Shown here: positions 22,081 through 34,075 of the stretch, piece after piece | Position numbering within the stretch: position 1 is the first letter of the stretch | Layout of the letters: each line of letters starts with the position of its first letter | Source of the DNA: Hibiscus mutabilis | Taxonomy: Eukaryota > Streptophyta > Magnoliopsida > Malvales > Malvaceae | Reading direction: 5' to 3' | Assembly: GCA_019671005.1 (NCBI GenBank) | Contig: CM033752.1 | Location: 9,672,001 to 9,736,000 of the forward strand | Length of the DNA: 64,000 nt | Position numbers and translations under genes: made by a program | Notes under the pieces: model-generated | What the model was told of the DNA's origin: nothing | The model's database searches: none | What the model saw: only the letters and a program-made list of their open reading frames with translations

Positions 22081-25000
22081 TGTAACCCCCTTAACCCGGT
22101 CTAGCCGCCAGACCAAACCAAGGAAGCTATATTAGGTTTACCGAAGCAAACCAGAGAGTTACATCGAAACCTGGTCCTTTTTTTCTTTCTATATTGTCTA
22201 GATGCCAATTATTAATCTACGTGTACTTGCAACACTCAGGTATAACCCCTACTCAATCGGGCATCATTTTGACATCCAATTGATCACATTTGCAATTTAG
22301 GGACCAAATTGCAAATACAAGAAATTTGTAGGATTTAAGCCAGTTTTAGTATACCAATCTTTAATTAGTCAGGTTCTAATCATTCATCTCAAATTTCATC
22401 TCAAATTGATCATTCAAGCTCATAAAATCACATGGACAAGTTTCGGTGACTAAAATGCAATGAAAGCAAAAATGTCAAGCTAATATTACAGAAAACGGCC
22501 TCGGGTATCGGTATAGTTGTCACCGTACCTATATGCATAAAATGCTTGTACCGATACACCACGACAGGTATCGATATGCCATAACGAACTTACCTAACTT
22601 TTGAATCTTTTTAATATACGTACCGGTACGCTTACATAGCTATCGGTACACGTGTTTGGATTGAAAAAGTGAAATTCCAGAGGCTAGAATGTGTACCGAT
22701 ACACCATTACCCGTATCGGTATGCCAGGCCAAAATCACCTAAGCGTACCGGTACTCCCTTACGCGTACCGATCTCTCAGGCTAGAAAATGCCTAGATATA
22801 CCGATACGGTCCCTCGCGTATCGGTACACCTGGACCTATAATGCCACAATTTGTTGGTTTTTCATCTCAAAAACGTTCTCAAACCATTCCAACATGCTTA
22901 TAACACCATGCCAACATTCCATACGTATCACAAGCCAACTAGCAACTTCATTCCTATAGCACAACAAGTATCAAGCATCAAAAGGGAGTCTATAGGCATG
23001 CTTCCTAATGTCCATTCAAGCAACAAGTCAAAAAGGTAAACTAGCATCAAAACAAACTTTAAAGGCCATCTACAACCCAAGAGCAACTAAGGAAATATGC
23101 TCAAATAGGGAGTTCAACAAGACATCTCCCAAAACACAATAGGTACCCCATTGCCCTTATTCATTATAGTCTAAACCAAGACATACTTTGGAAACAAGTT
23201 TTGCCAAGATCCCCTTGCTTCTTGCTGCCTTCCAATAAGTCAATTATTTGCATTGATGGACAACAAGAGCGTAAGCACACAAGGCTTAGTGAGGAATGCT
23301 CAAAACAACCACCATCAATGCATTTAAAACCATTTATTTAACATCATCCTTTAAAAACATCATCATCATCATCATGCCCCTTTTGAAAACATGCACTTTA
23401 TATCATTAAAACCAGCATAATAAACTGTATGCTACATGTATCATTAATCAACATCAAATCCCATCTCTAACCCTCCACTTAAGCCTTCCCATGCATTACT
23501 ACCAAATGCAAAGCTTAAGGAGAAACATGTATAAATCACATTATACAACATAAAACATTTCAATGATACATTAACAATTATATTGGCTTACAATTGATCA
23601 GTATCAAGTCCATTAACAAAAATGTTCATCGAATACACGGATTCAACAAATGTTAACCCAACACTTCAAGCTATCTCAACCGAAATAGCGATACAATCAC
23701 AATTTCGGTACAATAACAACCGCGTACACTTTCAACCCGCAGGGAAACCCATCCCTCTCATCGGTTAGATGCTTAACCCCACTAACGGGAGTATTCGGTA
23801 CTATTAAACCCCTCTACCTTTAGGGTACTTGGATGGAGTATTCGGCATACAATATAAACCCCTCAACATCCAAGACGACTTATTTTATAGTGCACTCAAT
23901 CCTATGGCCGGCCAACTATATCCGATAACAATTTTAAAACCACATCACTTGCCAATATAATTAACCAAACAACATTTACCTCACTATTTTTAACAATCAT
24001 TAAACCATGCCCTTTCCAAAGCAACAACCATGCTTTAAAACACAAGTATAAACCATACTTACAAGGATCACTTACCATGTGCATCCTTCAATAGAACATG
24101 CTTAAAAATAGTACCTCAAATACTTTAAATCATGCTTAAACAGTAGGTACAATGTAAATCAAAACAAGTGCATAAAACCATTTCAAACTAGCACGACCGA
24201 GAGAGTAAAACCAATTTACTTACTTCCGAGCTTAGGTAAGCATTTCAAGCTCTACCTAAACTCCCAAAAACCACCTTTAAAATATTCCAACGCTAGAATC
24301 CACGTTTTCACTCACCGATACGCAAAACCTCGATTTACCGACGCGAAAACAAGCGTCTGAAGCCTCCAAAGCTTCCCCAATCACTTTCGGATCCATCTCC
24401 CCTGTTTTAACCACATTACAACAGAGGATTAATGCATCTCTATGCATTTAAAACACTACAACAACAGATCCTCATGGATTCACACATTCACCTCACAATT
24501 ACCAATCACAATAACCAAAAACACCATCTAATCCTTTCCAAACATTACCCAGCCACAACCTATCAATCTAACATCACTTTTATCATCAAATAACATCTAA
24601 AAACATAATCAAAACAACCTAACACCTCCGACAATCAAACAACCACCACAACTCCACAAAAACACAATTCTAACAACCTAAACAATTAGAGATTCAAGAG
24701 TTTTGGGATTCCATTGTTAAAAACGACTTATCAACATTATTATACATCCATAATATGTTTAAAACCCATCTAAATTACTGGAAAACAGATCCAATTTGGA
24801 TCTTTTGCTATTTCATCAATTTTACCCGATTAAATCAGTTAATTCAACATAAAAACACAAAATCAGATTATAAACCATAAATCAAGGATCAAATACTTGG
24901 GAATATCAATTAAGAACCATTCAATAGAGGAGATCACAGACCTTACCCCTATTGTGTGATTTCTCCCTTAATTGGCTTGTTTAAAGCTAGGAAAACACAA

Positions 25001-25563
25001 GATTTCAATGAGGTTTTGTAAATCAAAGTCAAATAATCAATTGTAGATCAAAAATCTAAGTAAAAAGGATCCCTCACCTCTGGTTTTTGATGAAAACTTG
25101 GGTGTTTGGCAGAAAATAAGTGGAGAGAAAAGTTGAGAGAAAAGTTACGTCAATTTTCATTAAAACCAAATAACTAACTTTAATATCTAAAATCCCTTTT
25201 AATTAACTTTTAAAACACGTGTTAAAATGATTTAATTGAAGGGAGAAATCACCAGTAAAAACTTGGTAAATTAGCTCCTTAAGGATTCTAAGAATTTGAC
25301 CCCTTTTCATTTTAGTCACTTTAAAAATAGTTTTCAAACATTGCATTTTGGTCACTAGCCAAACTGTCATACCTCCAAATCTCATTTTACAAAATTGATT
25401 CCACCAATATTAATCATATATTAAAACATGATTTTTAACCATTTTTCATATTTTTATCTCACTGAAAAATACACGGTCCTGAATCCGACTTGAATCTCTA
25501 ACCCGGTCCATCGAACCATCTAACAAACCTCAAAACCGCTAGGCCCAAAATCGGGGCATTACA
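22081..25563 (-). mobile_element. Solo LTR of a Tekay-like chromovirus, 3,483 bp
   Basis: Starts TGTAACCCCCTTAACCCGG and ends CGGGGCATTACA. It is flanked by the perfect 5-bp duplication GATGG (22076-22080 and 25564-25568), so the insertion and the later LTR-LTR recombination are clear. Minus orientation is inferred from the related fragment at 7014-9358, where the same LTR end follows a minus-strand polypurine tract. No credible ORF. It interrupts the Tat element's internal region between gag and the 3' UTR and is therefore the youngest layer of this nest. Confidence 0.96.
22505..22827. promoter_or_regulatory. Six paired GTACCGATAC-type sites, 20 bp apart
   Basis: 10-bp near-palindromes fitting GTAYCGRTAY occur in pairs whose starts are exactly 20 bp apart: 22505/22525, 22548/22568, 22620/22640, 22693/22713, 22745/22765 and 22798/22818. 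Pairs follow at steps of 43, 72, 73, 52 and 53 bp. The same pairs exist in the second copy of this LTR (50329-50654). Position is 2.7-3.1 kb from the LTR's 5' end in element sense. Regulatory function is inference from palindromy, spacing and conservation. Confidence 0.7.
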
Positions 25564-25568
25564 GATGG

Positions 25569-26402
25569 AGCAAACAACAATACCCCGAGTTACTCAGCAT
25601 TGTCATGAGATGGAAATATTACCATCACTCGTGAAGTGATCTTTCTTCGCTCTCTTTTTCTTCTTATTTTCTTTCCTTCTTCTTCTTCTTCTTCTTCTTC
25701 TTCTTCTTCTTCTTCTTCTTCTTCTTCTTCTTCTTCTTCTTCTCTTCTTTTTTCTTTGTTAGATGGTGCATTGCCATCTTATCACTACAGAGGAGTGCCC
25801 CAAAGTTGCCATACTTTTATCCGAGACTTCAAACATGCCTATCACCAGGCTTTGAATGTGCCTATTACCAGGCTTCAAACATTGGAGTGCTTTTTCTTAG
25901 GATTTCATTTTAAACGTGGGAGATGTTTTTTACCAATTATAGTAAATTATGCTTGAGTGGGGTCATTAACGATTGACCAAAATAACTCGGAAGGTAATTA
26001 CAAATTCATCTTCTCCGCATCCTTTGATTTCCAGTAGATGCAGGTTACTCAAAACTAATCACCTAGGTTGAAAAGATGTCCCTCATGCAATTGATATACA
26101 GGGACACAATAGCCGGATACATGTATATGAGTATGCACATGGGAAAACAAAAACTAACCCCTAACGAGGAGTGAAATGTTTTAACGAATCAAAGAATGAA
26201 AATCGCTTCCTAAACGTGCACAAAAATGATATGCGAAAGAAATATCATTTTACAAGACATATGCCCCTACAAAATATCTTTACTATTTTTTAGGCCTAAA
26301 ATAGTAAAGCTGACTTCGCATTACTTTTGAAAAGCATGAAATCTAGTTGAAACAACTAACTGGGAAGTTAACACCTCCCCAAAATTCATATCTGTCATTA
26401 TC
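25569..26402. other. Tat non-coding stretch with (TTC)n microsatellite
   Basis: Contains about 23 TTC units between roughly 25676 and 25743, inside a longer CT-rich region. The rest shows no domain in any frame. The repeated AGGCTTYRAAYRTGCCTATYA segments near 25835-25870 are a short local duplication. This lies just downstream of gag in element sense. Confidence 0.7.
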
Positions 26403-27791
26403 CTAAAACTTCAGATGATCGGCTTCGATCAAACTTTGGACCTTATTTTTCAGAGCTCCACAATTTTTAGTTGTGTGGCCTATACTCCTCAAATGGTAAT
26501 CACATACCGCATTGACATCATACCCTGCCGGATATAGAGGATCTTTTGGCTTAGATTGGACAGGGGCTAGCAGCTTCTTTTCGATAAGCATCGAAAACAA
26601 CTCAGTGTAGGTTATAGGAATGGGATGGAATACCTTTGCAGGTTTTACGTATCATGAAGACTGATTGCGAGGACGACCCTAGGGCTGACTGATTGGGCGA
26701 GCATTCACCATATAAACATGAGAATCTTCTTCCTTTTGAGGAACTGTGCTATATGGATCTCTTATTTTCCCCTTCTTAACTGCATCTTCAATGCGCTCTC
26801 CAACCATGACTAAGTCTGCAAAGTTGTCGGCATGGTGGCTTACCAGATGATCATACAACACTCCCTTCAAAGTATCCATAATTATGGGAGTAATTTCACT
26901 TTCCTGAATCGGGGGTTGAACCTGAGATGCCACATCTCACCATCGTTGAGCATACTGATGGAAACTCTCATCAGGCTTCTGCTTTAAACCTTATAGCACG
27001 AATCGATTTGGGGTCATATATGTTATATGCTTGTACTATTCTATGAAAGCTTTTGAAAGATCCTTCCAGGACTTGATATCTACCCGACTTAATTGATTGT
27101 ACCATCGGATGGCTGCCCTAGTCAGACTATCCTAGAAGCAATGAATTAAAAGCTTTTCATCTTTTACAAAAGCAGTCATCTTCTGGCAATACATGGTAAT
27201 ATGTGTGGAAGGACATGAAGTTCCATCATACTTATCGAAATCAGGGGTCTAGAACTTCGGTGGTAAAACAAGGTCAAATACTAGGCTCAGATCACTGACG
27301 TCATTCCCTGGTTCCTCTATAGTCTACATGGCTTTGAATTTTTCCTCCATGAGACAAAACCTTTCTTCCTATTTCTTTCCCACTTCATTTTTAATTTTCT
27401 TGACTGAGTCCAGATCTGGCACCTCCTCTTCGTAGAATGCCTCTGTATCCATGGGTTGGCTTTCAGATGCCTCTGCTCGATGACTAACAGATACCCCTGA
27501 AGGGTTAATGTATACTCTCCTAGCAGGACTTGGCATCTTTGGTTGAACCTTGTTGTGAGATGCGATACATTCTGGCTCCTGGGCGACTTCGTCTTTAACC
27601 TTTTCTTTCCCATATCTTTTTCCCAGTAATGCGGTTAACTCGGATACTATCGCAGCTTTTGATTGGGTGATCTGCTCGCTGAGGCACTGTTTAGCTTCAT
27701 CGAAACGTGCTTCCAAATTCTTCTGCCCTTTTCCAAACTGACTATTTTGTCCTCCATTAGTTTGCTTTGGAACCGGGTAAAGTATGGACAC
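26403..27791 (-). pseudogene. Tat/Ogre-type gag (degraded)
   Basis: Structural polyprotein that would form the retroelement particle. From the Met at 27791 the frame starts MSILYPVPKQTNGG. Other pieces carry the gag core: PPKF, TPDFDKYDGTSCPSTHITMY, DEKLLIHCF, DSLTRAAIRWYNQL and SWKDLSKAFIE (near 27270-27040), then VASQVQPPIQESE, DNFADLVMVGERIEDAVKKG (26933-26679) and the terminal knuckle CDYHLRSIGHTTKNCGALKN (C-X2-H-X5-H-X4-C, 26600-26403). Several stops and shifts. No protease follows. Confidence 0.85.
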
Positions 27792-28009
27792 AGAATGGTT
27801 GCGGGTTAACCTTTAATTTCACTACCACAATATTTACGTTATCAATATTATTGCAAAAATAGATGAATGCATGTATAATGATGCAATGCAAGAATGTAAT
27901 AAGGTATTGATTCCGCAAGTGATTTGTCCCTATAGAACCTCTTTCATTCAGACCAAAAGTTTTCATTACATTAGGTATTAGGATTTTACAAATAGCGGTG
28001 AGCTCTATC

Positions 28010-29467
28010 ACCTAATTTCTTAACCTCATACAATAGTCTCGTTAGCTTTCCTTCGATGTCTAATGCCGACATTGTTGCATCAGCTAGTCTGCTACCTGTC
28101 GGGCCACTGGTCGCGCTTGATTCATAACAATCTTCATGTCTTGGTCTTTCTCCTGTATTTTCTGCTCGGCCTTTTGCAGCTTGACAGCTACTTCTTTGAA
28201 ACTTTCATGCCCAGCCTATTTGTACGCCTCAGTACGGATCTCGTTGGTACGTAAAGAGGTCTTAAGTCTTTTTTCTATTCTTTGAGTACTGCATTTTCTG
28301 TTTGAAAGGCTTGAGATTCCTCCCCTTTCTGCTGCAGACTTGATTTCAGGATCTCGTCCATAGCCAGACTGCTTTCCAACTCACCTTGGAGGATGTCGCA
28401 TTGGCACTCAGCTTCTTTCAGCTTCTGTGACAATGATTTGGCTTTATTTTTACTAGTCTTGCATTTCTGCTTCTAACGTTCTAAATCGTTCTTCAGCTGA
28501 ATCATGCCATTAACCCATTCTTCAGAGGTGTCACCCAGACCGACATTCTTGAATTTAAAGTGCAACTTCTGGTACTCGTCTTGTATACTCTTTGGTTCTT
28601 TGCTCGGATCATACCTCTCATGCTTGAGCTGGCCGTACTAGAATGCAAGTTCATCTTCTGAGATGCTTTTACTCTCGGCTCCTGAATTTGCCTCGCTTGA
28701 GTGACCCACTTCTGTGTTACCCAAACCTTGGACTGGGCATTGACCCTTCTTCGACTTTGCCCCTTGGGCAATGGCTGGCTCCTTGTAGAATCGGGGTTGT
28801 CCATCTTTGAAACCCAAAACTCCCATCCTGATAAGATCTTGAACTTTGTCCTTCAGGGCTCCACAGTTCTCAGTGTGATGACCCGAACCCCTTATGTGGT
28901 AGCTGCACCAGATACGACTGTTGAAACCCTTTGGATAAGGGGTTCTCTTTGGTACAGACTTCACCAGTACGATAAGATTCATTTCAATGAGCAATAGAAG
29001 TAGCTCGGTGTATCTTATAGGTATAGGACAATGCCCCTTTACGCCATTTGATTCTCGGGCTTCTCCTAGTCTTGCCTATGTTTCCTGGGTATCTGCTCTA
29101 AATATGACACCTGTCTGTTTCTTGAGATTGATCACAAAAGGATTCAACTTGTCGTATTTAACGGTGTTTTCTGTCTTAACATTCTGACCATTATGTTCTA
29201 CTTCTGATCCTTGATCGATTCTTCTCTAAGTTCGGGAGGCTGCTTACCTGTCATCATAGCATTTATCTGGCTCATCATCTCGGTCATTTGCTTCTTTAAC
29301 TCTTGTACTCCACCTTGCCCGTTACCAGAACTGACACTACTTGCCGAATCTGACCTGGAGTCTCTGAACGATTCTTCTTCTATTGTCCCCGATCTAGCCT
29401 TGGGATGAAACTCTGTCACTGAACCCCCTCTCGTCAGGTCAAAGAACCCCTGGTCCATCATGAACAA
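28010..29467 (-). pseudogene. Upstream ORF with second gag-type knuckle and coiled coil
   Basis: Between the primer site and gag lies a second broken frame. It starts MFMMDQGFFDLTRGG at 29467, with a Ser-rich stretch and the amphipathic QELKKQMTEMMSQINAMM. After a break, 28994-28638 holds CSYHIRGSGHHTENCGALKD, the same C-X2-H-X5-H-X4-C pattern as gag. It continues into a Lys/Glu/Gln-rich coiled coil near 28510-28260 (KSLSQKLKEAECQC, LKSSLQQKGEESQAF) and ends near 28010 with MSALDIEGKLTRLLYEVKK. A 5' ORF is known in Tat/Ogre elements; the extra knuckle suggests part of gag was duplicated there. Confidence 0.65.
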
Positions 29468-30111
29468 ACTCTATTATAGAAGAAACCACTATGGAATCAA
29501 TACCTTATGTAATGCGAATGTGATGATATATGCAAAAACAAAAAGAAAACAAGTCAGTACCAGTTAAAATAAATAAATACATAAAAGGGCAAATTAAATA
29601 AGATAAACAAACAAAACAACCCTATTTACATCCCGTCTAAAACACCTGGGTTATCTGCATGGCTCTACAAGGGTGGGTTTTTTATGTTCTCTACATGTAG
29701 TGTTGGTGCTAGGAGGTACCCGAATTGTCCTTGTTGTCCCCTACTAAGGGTAGCAAGGCCCCCGATCATCACCCATTATAGGCTCCTTTCAACTGGGTTC
29801 AATTCAGAGGGACCCATTCGCTTACACCCATACGAAGAAATAATATCCTCACGAAAGCATAAGGTACTCGAGCCCCGAAGGTACTTGCTAGGCCCATACG
29901 GAGGAACGATATCCTCACGAAAGCACTAGTGTTTTCCCCCACTTAAAAAGGACGGGTTTATATGCCAAATTTTAAACGCGTTAAAATAAACACGCAATTA
30001 TAACTTAATGTTAATTTAATAGTCACTTTAATCCAAAACTGCCGATATTAATAAAGCAGTAATTATTTAAAAAGCTTGACTCTCATTTGTTTTTTTTAAA
30101 CAAAAAAATTT
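29468..30111 (-). other. Tat 5' leader, non-coding
   Basis: No domain seen. It contains a ~65-bp direct repeat: CCCATACGAAGAAATAATAT near 29828 and CCCATACGGAGGAACGATAT near 29892, each followed by CCTCACGAAAGCA. The stretch lies between the primer binding site and the first ORF, as expected for a leader. Confidence 0.7.
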
Positions 30112-30128
30112 CCCCAACAGAGTCGCCA
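30112..30128 (-). other. Primer binding site, tRNA-Arg type
   Basis: The minus strand reads TGGCGACTCTGTTGGGG, two bases inside the 5' LTR end at 30131. TGGCGACTC matches the complement of the 3' end of plant tRNA-Arg (ACG), the primer used by Tat/Ogre elements. The rest of the match is imperfect. Confidence 0.85.
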
Positions 30129-30130
30129 TC

Positions 30131-31017
30131 TGTAGCGATAACCTTTCTTCGCTAAAAAACGGGTTTCAATGTGTTTAGGGGGTTCGGGTATTTTAAAATG
30201 TCTTATGTGGGGTTTTAAAAATCATATTTTATTTTAAAAATGGAGTCGCCACCGGTCACTGAGGTGGGCCTGACACCGTAAAACCAGAGATTTAAAAATT
30301 GTTGGGTTTGGGAGTCATTTACGGATGGGGAAGGATTAGCACCCCCACACCGCCCAAAATTGGTACTTTAATAATTATCGCTTTATTAATATTAAACTTT
30401 CCAGATTAAATGGACGATTAAATTAAGATCTAGTTATAAGTGCGAGTAGATTTTAAGGGCCTCGTTATTCAAAAATAAACCGATAGACCACCATCACTGC
30501 GCTTGATACTGACCACGTTTACGCTCGAATAAAAGGGCACCGCATTGACAATTAATATCTCGTTTTGCAATCTTAGAAAACAAAATATAAAACATACAAT
30601 TTACACTGACATGATAAAACATAAAATATGAATATTAAAATATTAAACAAAAATAATTAAATGCATGAACAAAAACATAGCATATCATGATCAAAACAAA
30701 GCAAAGAAATAAACACGAAAAAGAAAAACATGTTTCCAAAATTAATTAATTAAATCTAACATGCTTAGACACATTAAAATGAACCACAACTACCACACAT
30801 GCATGACATAAATAATATGATGCTAGATTAATAAAATATCAATGCCATGATAATACATTAAAACTTACATATGACATTTTTATGCACACATCAAAAATAA
30901 AAAACAATACATCATGTAAAAAACACACTAACATGTAACATAAAAAACAAAAAGGGATATGGAAATTATATTAGCATACAAAAACATGTCACATGCAAAG
31001 AAACTAAGACAACACCT

Positions 31018-31079
<62 letters not shown>

Positions 31080-32820
31080 CGATGAACAAAAGAATTAAAA
31101 CACATGAAAAACATGATATTACAAAAAATGAAACAAACAAAAAGCATGCTAACATAGATATGATCATACAAATTAAAATAAGACTTAACATGTAAAAAAT
31201 GACATATAATATGAACAAAATAAATTAAGACATATAAAGAAAGATATAACACTTAAAAAACATAAATTGGCATGATGTAAATAAAACATATGTAAACACT
31301 ATGTGCAACATAACATGCTAAAAACAATGAAAAACAACAGACATGAATGTTGAAGCATCAAAGGGACTAAACTGAAATAGAAACAAAATCTAAAAACATA
31401 AAATAAATAAAAAAAGACTTAATTAAAAGTTGAAATAAACTCTTAAGGACTTATTGTGTAATATAACCAAGGGACAAACCCAAAGCGTAAAATATCAAAA
31501 CGTGGAATGATTAAGCGTGTAATTTCACCAATTAAAAAATCTGATTAGCTTAATTCGGGGCTTAATTGAAATAAAACAAAAGGGGAGGAGGACTGAACGT
31601 GCTATTTACCCAAGGGGTAGGCTTGAAACGAGAAAACAAGGAGGACGTAGGTCCTTAGCGGGTAATTACACCATTTTCTATTTATTTGTTACCTATAAAA
31701 CGAAATAATCAGCCCCCATTTCATTTTTCCCATTTCTTTAAAAACCTAAAGAGAAATGCTCTCTCCCTTTGTTATTCTCTCAACCCAAAACCGAAAGAAC
31801 CTACACCAGCCGCCCTATTTCCCAGGATCCGGCCACGGGCCGCCATGCTCGATTGGTTTTAGGTGAGGCTTGGCCGACTGGCCAGCTCTAACCGTCCTCA
31901 ACCACCACTTTTCGGCCACCAAAACTCGTAAAGAAACCTCTCACTCCCTATTCAAAATAAAAAAAAAAACCAAGAGCCCTCTGTTATTCTTCGAGTAGCA
32001 AGAAAAACCTCCCTTTTTGGCTCACCCCTTAAGGTTTGTTGCATATGGAGAAAGAACCGACGCAGGTAAAAGCCTTATCGTTGTTCTTTTTTACTTTTTA
32101 CATGCATGAAAGAAAATAAAGTGAGAAGAAAAGGATTACCACTAAGAGTTTTTTTTTTTGCAAAGCTCTATTTTTGTATATTTCGAAACTGGTAACTTGT
32201 CCTTTATAGATTTTTCTCTGATATATATATATTGTGTTATCTGATTTGTTTTGGTAGAAACAAAATATATAAAACACATATTTGTCTAATTTGGTACTAA
32301 TAATCCTATTTTTTATGTCGTTTGCACGTCCGATTTGGTGCGGTGGTTGGTACGGCCGGCATGGTGGTGATCCCTTGCAGACGCATTCTTGGCCGTTGGA
32401 TCAGATCTAATCCAACGGCTAGGATTTCACGAGAAAGGGACAGGCCTGATGCAATCTGGGAATTGGTGGGAATGCACGAGATAAAGCCAGGTGGCACCTT
32501 GGAACCCAAAAAATCTTGTGCGTGTGATGCACGCGCGCGTGAGGAGCTGAACGGCTCGCGCGTGCATCCATGCGGCCAGCTGGAAGGGCGCTCTCCTTTG
32601 ATCGTGGTTGTTGGATCAAAACGTGATCCAACGGTCTAAATGTGATTGTGCATAAGAGAAAGAGGGGGTTAGGGTTAATCATCTGATATGGATTAGGGGG
32701 TTTAATTTGGTCTGGGCTTGGCCGAATGGGCCATGTAATTTCTTAATTTGGGCTCTATAATAATATTGGACTGGACACTTAGTTTAATTGGGTTTTCCCT
32801 ATTTATCTGTTTACACATAC

Positions 32821-32869
<49 letters not shown>

Positions 32870-33202
32870 TAATAATACGATAATACATACATATGCATGT
32901 ACACATACATGGACACACGTACATATATAACATACACATACGTTCAAATATTTACATATGTCACATACATTTAAATGCAAACACACATATATATTCATAT
33001 ACAATTGATATAAAATACGTACGTATACACGATACATATGTTATACATGCATTCACACATCACACACGTATACCACATATATCAATACCACGTATATAAT
33101 AGGCATATCATATAACATGTACACATGCAATAATAATACATTAATTATTAAACTAATATATTAATATAATAATTACAAACCAGATAAAAATGAGTGATTA
33201 CA
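30131..33202 (-). repeat. Tat element 5' LTR (right)
   Basis: Starts TGTAGCGATAACC and ends GAGTGATTACA, with intact TG...CA. In spot-checked 60-bp blocks it differs from the left LTR at about 1-3 positions apart from microsatellites and two indels. It carries (AC)n(AT)n at 31018-31080 and (AAT)n at 32822-32876. CATTA follows it, matching CATTC at the other end in four of five bases. Confidence 0.92.
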
Positions 33203-34075
33203 CATTAACAACTTTTTCTTACAAATAGTCCATTTACTTCCATATTAATGCCAAAACGGTCCTTAACTTGCCCATTCATACTTAAATATTTCAAATCAGC
33301 CCATATATACATTCTTATAGAAATTTCCTTATTTTAACTTCTCATAACAGTCCACATATTTATTAAAACAATCCCCCTAGTTCAGGTATTTGTGCATTCA
33401 GTCGTGTTTTCATATATGCATTATTCAAGCATCAAATCTGTCCATTACTTTTTAATAAAACAGTCCACAACATTTAAAATCACTTAAAACAATCCCTAAA
33501 TATATATTTCCACATATATACTTGTAAACAGCCCACACATTGGTATACATAGTTTAATACATAAAAACAGTTTCATATAAAATTATTAGCAAGCAAAATC
33601 ACACAACTAAGCTCAAGCATCAATCATCTAACAAAAGGACTTATTCAATTATTAAAATCTCTAATCATAAAGCTCTTAATCAAACAACAATTTTAGTTCT
33701 AATGTTACCAGAATTTTTTATATTTCAAAATCAATTCTCTAATATTCTTAACAACTTACAATTAAGTACCATTTTTACTTGATTAGGGAGGAAGAAAATG
33801 AGTTTACCTTTCCCCCAAAGCTACGTGAATGCAGAATTTAGATGACTATGTTCTTACAAGCTCTCTCTCTCTTTCACCATAAGATTCAGCCATGGAGAGG
33901 AAGGTGGAGAGAAAAACATAAGAACTTCATTCATCCTCCTTACTAATTGCTGGATCAACAATCATTTCCCTCATACATGTCTAACATACATGACATGTGT
34001 CTAGATCCTTTGGTTATAATAAACTTTACATGCAATCTTCAAGGATTACATTTTTACTTACTTTTGGGTTCTTAC
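33203..34075 (-). mobile_element. LTR X, right segment
   Basis: Continues LTR X after the Tat element: AT-rich, repeated CAGTCCA motifs like those left of 16960, a CT run (CTCTCTCTCTCTTTCACC, near 33869) and no ORF. It stops at about 34075, where LINE RT coding resumes. The expected TG/CA edge is not present, and about 140 bp of LINE is missing there too, so one deletion probably removed the LTR end and adjoining LINE. Confidence 0.55.

Larger units (their letters stand above)
16961..33202 (-). mobile_element. Tat/Ogre-type LTR retrotransposon, gag-only, minus strand
   Basis: Two direct ~3.07-kb LTRs (16961-20028 and 30131-33202) flank an internal region of about 6.6 kb, once the nested solo LTR is removed. 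A tRNA-Arg-type primer site abuts the right LTR, and a polypurine tract abuts the left LTR, so transcription runs right to left. A Tat/Ogre-type gag is visible at 26403-27791. No protease, RT, RNase H or integrase motif is found in any frame, so it is non-autonomous. Flanks are CATTC (16956-16960) and CATTA (33203-33207), a 4-of-5 target duplication. It is inserted in LTR X. Confidence 0.9.

Noticed and set aside
22505..22827. CRISPR-like regular short repeats
   Set aside because: Repeats are 10-bp palindromes inside a proven LTR with target duplication. There are no spacers of constant length between identical repeats, no cas genes, and the genome is a plant's.
25636..25956. Frame with poly-Ser
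   Set aside because: Translation of the (TTC)n microsatellite; no start context or domain.
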